This document shows, in pieces, positions 58,934-64,000 of a stretch of DNA of 64,000 nt (its first letter is position 1; every line of letters starts with the position of its first letter). The translations under genes were made by a program, and so were the position numbers. The stretch covers positions 280,489,067-280,553,066 of the forward strand of contig NC_133660.1 in assembly GCF_037893015.1 (NCBI RefSeq), in the 5' to 3' direction. Under the pieces are notes generated by a model, which was not told the origin of the DNA, did not search any database, and worked only from the letters and a program-made list of their open reading frames with translations. Origin of the DNA: Macrotis lagotis. Taxonomy: Eukaryota; Chordata; Mammalia; Peramelemorphia; Peramelidae.

Positions 58934-60269
58934 TGATACTTGTAATTCTTAAAAATTGTATCACTAATAGCATAACCAGAAGGAATATACATAGACAGAG
59001 GATACGGGAATAAAATGAATTTGACATAATAATTAAGGGATGAGAAAGAACAGGCCCTGGGTACAGAAGGAAGGGAGAGGTAGAATAGGGTAAATTATTT
59101 CACATGAAGAGGCTCAAAAGTCCTTTTATAGTTGAGGAAAAGATGGAAGGCTGTGTACTTGGCATTACTTGAACCTTATTCTCATCAATATTGAGTCAAA
59201 AAGGGAATAATATACATAATCAGTTGAATATAGAAATCCACCTTGCCTGACAGAGAAGTAGGAAGAGAGGCAATTAAGTAAAGGGGTTGGAGGGGGGGGG
59301 GCTTACAGAAAGGAGTTTGGATCAAGGAAGGTGGTAAACAGAAGCAAAACTGGTGAGGAGGGAAAGGGTGAAAGGAGGTGGGAATAAATTGGGGGGAATA
59401 GGATGGAGGGAACTACACAGTAATCATAACTGGATAACAGAGTGGATTAAAAACCAGAATCCTATAATATATTGTTTACAAGAAACACCAAAAGATGTCA
59501 TAGACAATGAAACAATATTAATCCTAAACTTAGATACACCAAATGGTGTAACATCCAACTTCTTAAAGATGAAATTAAATGAATTACAGGCATTATGAAA
59601 TATAAAATAGATAATTTTGATTATATTGCATTAAAAACCTTAACAACCAAAACTAATACAACCTAGATTTGAAAGAAAGCAGGATGGAAAACAATCTTTA
59701 TAGCAAGTGTCTGATAAAGGCCTCATTTCTCAAATACATAGAGAACTGAGTCAAATTTATAAGACTATGAGTGATACCCCAGATAAATGGTCAAAGGAAT
59801 CAAGTATCTATAGGCATACAAAGAAGTGTTCTAAATCACTTTGGATTAGAGAAATGTAAATTAAAACTCTGAGGTACCACCTCACATCTGTTATATTGCC
59901 TAATATGACAAAAATGATAAATGTTGGAGAGAATGTGAGAAAATTAGGACACTAATGCATTGTTGGTGGAGTTGTGTGTTGATCTAACCATTCTGGAGAG
60001 TAATTTGTAAGTACCCCCAAAGGGCATAGTTGCCCAAAGGCAACTGAACTGTGCATACCTTTTGACCAGCAATATCACTACTGGGTTTGTATCCCAAAGA
60101 GATCATATAAAGGGGGAAAGACACACAGGTACAAAAATATTTGTCGCAGCTCTTTTTGCGATGGCCAGAATTGGAAACTGAGGCGATGCCCATCAATTGG
60201 GGAATAACTGAACAAGTTGTGGTATATGGATGTAATGGAATACTATTTTACCTTAAGAAATGGTGAACA

Positions 60270-60429
60270 GGGGTGGTTAGGTGGCGCAGTGGATAAAGCA
60301 CCGGCCTTGGAGTCAGGAGTACCTGGGTTCAAATCCAGTCTCAGACACTTAATAATGACCTAGCTGTGTGGCCTTGGGCAAGCCACTTAACCCCGTTTGC
60401 CTTGCAAAAAAACCTAAAAAAAAAGAAAA
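60270..60429 (+). mobile_element. tRNA-derived SINE in L1, perfect TSD
   Basis: Body 'tggttaggtggcgcagtgga' to 'gccttgcaaaaaaacctaaa'. Perfect 15-bp duplication 'aagaaatggtgaaca' at 60255-60269 and 60430-60444. Same young subfamily as 13269-13429. Confidence 0.94.
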
Positions 60430-60979
60430 AAGAAATGGTGAACAATGGCAGATATCAGAAAACACTGGAAAGACTTGTATGAACTGATATAAAGTGAAAT
60501 GAGGAAAACCAGGAAAACATTGTACACAGTTTCAGCAAATTTTGGGTGATGATCAACTATGAATGACTCACTTCTCAGCTACATAGTGATCCAACACAAA
60601 AGTATAAAGGACTTATGAAGGAAAATGCTATTCCTATTCATATAAAGAACTGATGGATTCTGAATGCAAATTGAAGCATTTTTTCACTTTATTCTTTTTT
60701 TGTAGGTTTTGGTCTGTTTCTTCTTCCACAATCATGACTAATATAGAAATATGTCTTATATAATAGCACATACATAGCCTTTATCAAATTACCTACCATT
60801 TTCAGAAAAAATAGAAGCAAAGGAGGGAGGGAGGAAGAAAAATTTAGAACTCAAAATCTTGTAAAAAATGAATGTAAAAAAAGAATGAATTAGAAAAAAT
60901 TGTGTTGGCATAAAATTGGGGGCAAAGTAAAATACTATTTAAAAGAAACACTGGAAGATTTGCATAAGCTGTTCATCTT

Positions 60980-61085
60980 TAATTTTCAAAGAAGACAAAT
61001 GACCTCATGGGGTAATGTCTTGACTTTCAAGTGAATTGGATCTAAGTGAGGCAAAGTTGTGCAAAGTCATTGGCCTCACTCTCCA
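60980..61085. mobile_element. composite SINE, left-half copy
   Basis: 'ttttcaaagaagacaaatga', 'gtgaattggatctaagtgag', 'ttgtgcaaagtcattggcct'. Most diverged of the four copies. Confidence 0.6.
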
Positions 61086-61239
61086 AACTCAAGAATACAT
61101 ATATGTATGTGTGTGCATGCATATACATAAGACAATAAAATTGCTCAAATATAACACCTACTAATGGATCCAAAGAAAACCCATAGAATGTCTTTCTTGA
61201 ACAAATAGTAAATAAAAAAATATGCAAAATTTACAATTT

Positions 61240-61830
61240 TGTAATTTACAAATTACGAGTAAAATTACAAGTAAAAACAAATCCCCAATCCATCAGTTCT
61301 TCCCCTCTGCAAGACAGCAAGTAATCTGATATAGGCTATACATGCACAATCATATTATAACAACCTAGTCATGTAGTAAAAGAATTAGAACAAAAGGGAA
61401 AAACCACTAGAAAGAAAAACAAAAAATCTTTTTAATGAAAAGAATCTGCTTTGCTCTGTATTTAGATTTCATAGTTCTTTCTCTGGATGTGGATGGCATT
61501 TTCCATCACAAGTCCTTTAGAATTGTCTTTGATCATTGTACTGCTGAGAAGAGCTACGTTTATCATAGTTGATCATCAGCATAATGTTGCTGTTAATGTG
61601 GACTGTGTTCTCCTGGTTCTGCTCTAGGTCATCTAAGTCTTTAAAATCCTTCTGTTCATGATTTCTTAGTATCAATAGTATTATATTATATTCATATGTT
61701 ACAGCTTCTTCAGTCATTCCCTAACAGATGGATATCCCTTCCATTTTGAATTCTTAGCCACCACAAAGAGCTACTATAAATATTTTTGTACATGTGAGTA
61801 CTTTTCCCTTTTTATTATTGGAGTAAATGT
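61240..61830 (-). mobile_element. LINE-1 3' end, older subfamily
   Basis: Reverse L1 3' region: 'agcaagtaatctgatatagg', 'ttctttctctggatgtggat', 'ggcattttccatcacaagtc', 'cagatggatatcccttccat', 'agctactataaatatttttg'. Confidence 0.85.
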
Positions 61831-61839
61831 TATTAACCA

Positions 61840-62035
61840 AGAACCCATGGACTCCAATATGTTAATAGCTATATCTATTCATCTATGTTTATCTACATTT
61901 TGATCACTGTATTTCAATATAATTTCTTTTATAATCCTATGTATTTTATTATGCATTTCCAAATATTAATCTGAGAAGGGGTCATTGGCTTCTTCACCAG
62001 AGGATCCAGGACACAAAAATATGAAAATCCTCTCA
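61840..62035. repeat. ancient mammalian interspersed repeat, unassigned
   Basis: 'tttcaatataatttctttta', 'taatcctatgtattttatta', 'gagaaggggtcattggcttc', 'ccaggacacaaaaatatgaa': wording I know from a widespread old repeat of mammals, whose class I cannot state. Confidence 0.45.
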
Positions 62036-63095
62036 GGTAGATGACCTTTTGTTGGGTATCGAACGAACAGGTAGGACTCTCATTCCAGGATGATTTGCTG
62101 GGCCTCTGAGTTCCCTGCTCAATGAGAGTCAGTGGGGGATCTGTCCTGTTCATTCTGGACAGGCCAGTCAGTTCTCATTAAGTAGAACATGTGGGCCCGA
62201 TTGATGACTTGAAGCTCAGCTGTCAATAGGGCAAGTGGGATTCCAACCAATTCGGACATCATAGCGATGAGTCAGCATTGGCCTGATCATTCTAACCATG
62301 GATGATGTAAGACTGTTGTCTCATGAACTTTCTAACCAATCTTCGGTTGGTGTGCCAACCAATCTGAATCAGTTAACAATGAAATGACCTAGCACTAACA
62401 GCCTGCCCAGATACACACACAGTCCATTGGGGGACGCTAATTGCTGGAGGTCTCCAGCTCCCTGGAATGGTTCTATGCTGACTAAGAAAGCAGGTGCTGG
62501 CTTAGCGTTCTCACACTGATAGCGTTCATCCCTCTAATTACTCGTGATTATTTGTGAGCCCAATATTACCCAAGCTACAAAGAGAGAAGTGCAATTCAGA
62601 TCAAAAGACTGTTGGGAAAAGGAGCAAAGCTTGATCTGCCTTCCTGCTTTGGCCCTTGCCCAAGAAAAGCTGACTCTGCAGGAAGGTGATGCCTGAGAGG
62701 GGCCTTCAAGAAGGGATGAATGTGGGTGGGGGGGATATGCCAGGCTTGGGCGACAGCAGGGTAACAGCTTGTGGATGACTGGGGCTGAAAACTGAAGTGT
62801 ACATGTGTGCGGGTGGTGGAGAGGAGGGCTCTCCTGGGGCAGGAAATTGGACAGAGTCAGAGCTCCTGGGGAGGTGAGGGACTAAACCCACCCTCTCATT
62901 TTACAGAGGAGGAATTGGGGCTGTGAAAGCGGGTCATTCTTATTCAGTAGAAGCTTGGACTAAGTGGACTCTGAGATCCTTAGGACTGATCCAATGATTT
63001 CCCAATCTCCATCTTCCTCTTTAGAAAGGGGGAAGGGGTTCCTCAGGCTTCCCCTCTAGACTGAACCCCCACTATCACAATGTGCCTGTTTTTGT
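62036..63095. other. unassigned block
   Basis: 62210-62400 is rich in CCAAT/ATTGG motifs, including the palindrome 'ggttggtgtgccaacc'. 62540-63095 shows no gene or repeat I recognise. Confidence 0.35.
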
Positions 63096-63099
63096 CCTC

Positions 63100-63470
63100 A
63101 TACTTCTCAAAGTTCTCTCCTTCCTTTCTCGCCTTCTTCTCCCTCCTCTCTCCTTTTTCCTCCTCTCTCTTTCCTCTTCTTCCTTCCTCTCCCTCTTCCC
63201 TCCCTCCTCCCTCTCCTTCCTCTATTCTTCTCCCCTTCCTTCTCTTCTCTCCCTCTTCCTTCCTTTAGGCTCTTTCCCTTCTCTTCCTTCCTCCCTCTTC
63301 TCCCTCTTCTCTGCTTCCTCTCTCTCTCTCTTCCTTCTCTCTTCCTTCAGACCCTTTCCCTCCTCCTCCTCTTCCTCCCTCTCCTTCCTCCCTCTCTCCT
63401 CCCTTCTCTCCTTCCTCTCCCTCTTCCTTCTTTTTCTCTCCCTCCTCCTTCCTCTGAGCAGCTCCTCCAA
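63100..63470. repeat. pyrimidine-rich (CTTCC/CTCT)n tract
   Basis: About 370 bp almost wholly C and T. Long frames on both strands here are compositional. Confidence 0.93.
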
Positions 63471-63502
63471 CAACCATCCCTATCATCCTTTTATCTTTTC
63501 TT

Positions 63503-63504
<2 letters not shown>

Positions 63505-63540
<36 letters not shown>
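63505..63540. repeat. (GT)18 microsatellite
   Basis: Uninterrupted GT run. Confidence 0.98.
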
Positions 63541-63544
<4 letters not shown>

Positions 63545-63545
<1 letters not shown>

Positions 63546-63780
63546 ATTAGAATGTAAGCTCTTTGAGGACAAGGATTGTCTTTTTACTTAGATTTGTATT
63601 CACAGTGTCTGGCACTTAATACATGTTTGTTGACTCATAAATGCTGATGAGTCCTCACTGTCTCCCCAATCTTCCCACCTTCCACAAATCCTTTCTTGTT
63701 TATAGCCTGTTTCTTCCAAGAAGCTGTCCCTGACTGTCTTTGATAGAAAAGGAGAAGAAATTGACCCCAGGTGGTCGCAC
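63545..63780 (+). mobile_element. L2-type LINE 3' end
   Basis: 'gtaagctctttgaggacaag', 'attgtctttttacttagatt', 'gtctggcacttaatacatgt'. The following 63660-63750 ('tttcttccaagaagctgtcc') fits old LINE 3' sequence too. Confidence 0.7.
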
Positions 63781-64000
63781 CCTAAATTTACAAACGATCA
63801 GGTTGGGTCATGCAGTCTAGTATCCTCAAAGAAACCAGCCCAAGCAATAGAGTCAGGAGCCCTTCAGACTAAGAAGAAAGGGGCTGTCTAATTCCATCCA
63901 TGGGAAGATGGTATGCAAGTCTATTGGAATTAGACTTAGGGAAGAAAGATGGATACAATTACAGTGAAGCAAGGGCATGTAACATATTATGATCATGATA
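63781..64000. other. right edge, unassigned
   Basis: No gene or repeat recognised. CPT1A would be expected farther right by synteny, not within this window. Confidence 0.4.

Larger units (their letters stand above)
57206..60955 (+). mobile_element. LINE-1 with 5' UTR, ORF1 end and both ORF2 ends, internally shortened
   Basis: Starts near 'cagctgccaagatggtggag' (57211), an L1-like 5' leader. ORF1 C-terminal frame at 58333-58686 contains 'IIIKFQNYQVKEKIL' and 'QRSFQNAQELGLQPRIIYLV', matching marsupial L1 ORF1p (transposase_22-like). An ORF2 endonuclease piece (59440-59600, 'YCLQETPKD', 'FLKMKLNELQ') and the ORF2 C-terminus and 3' UTR (59690-60950) follow. Most of the reverse-transcriptase region is missing, so it is deleted internally. 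Three repeats sit inside it (57985, 58800, 60270). Confidence 0.8.

Noticed and set aside
63082-63591. Ser/Leu/Phe-rich and Glu/Arg-rich frames on opposite strands
   Set aside because: Compositional artefact of the pyrimidine tract.
50222-64000. First exon of CPT1A
   Set aside because: Expected to the right by synteny, but no CpG island or CPT1A-like coding sequence (MAEAHQAVAFQ-type start) is seen in the window.

Overview
This window is nuclear DNA from a marsupial. The evidence is two-fold. First, spliced mammalian genes are present in conserved order. Second, the repeat load combines marsupial-type L1 copies, tRNA-derived SINEs with the typical 'ctgagttcaaat...cagacacttaat...' body, CORE-SINE/MIR relics and a SINE with an RTE-like tail. 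The species cannot be named from the sequence alone.

Three protein-coding genes are supported. An intact single-exon Mas-related GPCR, best matched by MRGPRD, lies at 12114-13022 (+). IGHMBP2, an SF1 DNA/RNA helicase, is on the minus strand with 15 coding exons between 36625 and 23225. All its junctions are GT-AG, and the exons add up to an uninterrupted 997-codon frame plus stop. MRPL21, mitochondrial ribosomal protein bL21m, is on the plus strand with 7 coding exons from 36784 to 50221, encoding 222 residues. IGHMBP2 and MRPL21 are head to head, with only 158 bp between their start codons inside a CpG island that carries ETS-like sites. MRGPRD and IGHMBP2 converge. This is the human 11q13.3 order (CPT1A-MRPL21-IGHMBP2-MRGPRD) read in reverse, so CPT1A would be expected beyond the right edge.

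Layout: 1-12000 is repeat-rich, ending in a large L1 that carries a nested L1 which itself carries a third L1 fragment. MRGPRD follows directly. 13-23 kb is a GC-rich intergenic stretch with microsatellites and CA-rich tracts. 23-50 kb holds the divergent gene pair. MRPL21 introns 2, 4 and 6 contain SINEs, L1, L2-like and CR1-like pieces. 50-64 kb has no gene I can recognise and is mostly L1 and SINE, including a 5'-to-3' but internally shortened L1 at about 57.2-60.95 kb.

The three genes act in unrelated processes: sensory GPCR signalling, helicase/tRNA-ribosome-associated function, and mitochondrial translation. Only the IGHMBP2/MRPL21 pair is likely to share regulation. I found no convincing undescribed system. 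The items most worth a second look are the repeat-built bidirectional promoter, the triple-nested L1, an L1 tail almost touching MRGPRD, a 37-bp near-perfect inverted repeat, and a few unassigned segments.
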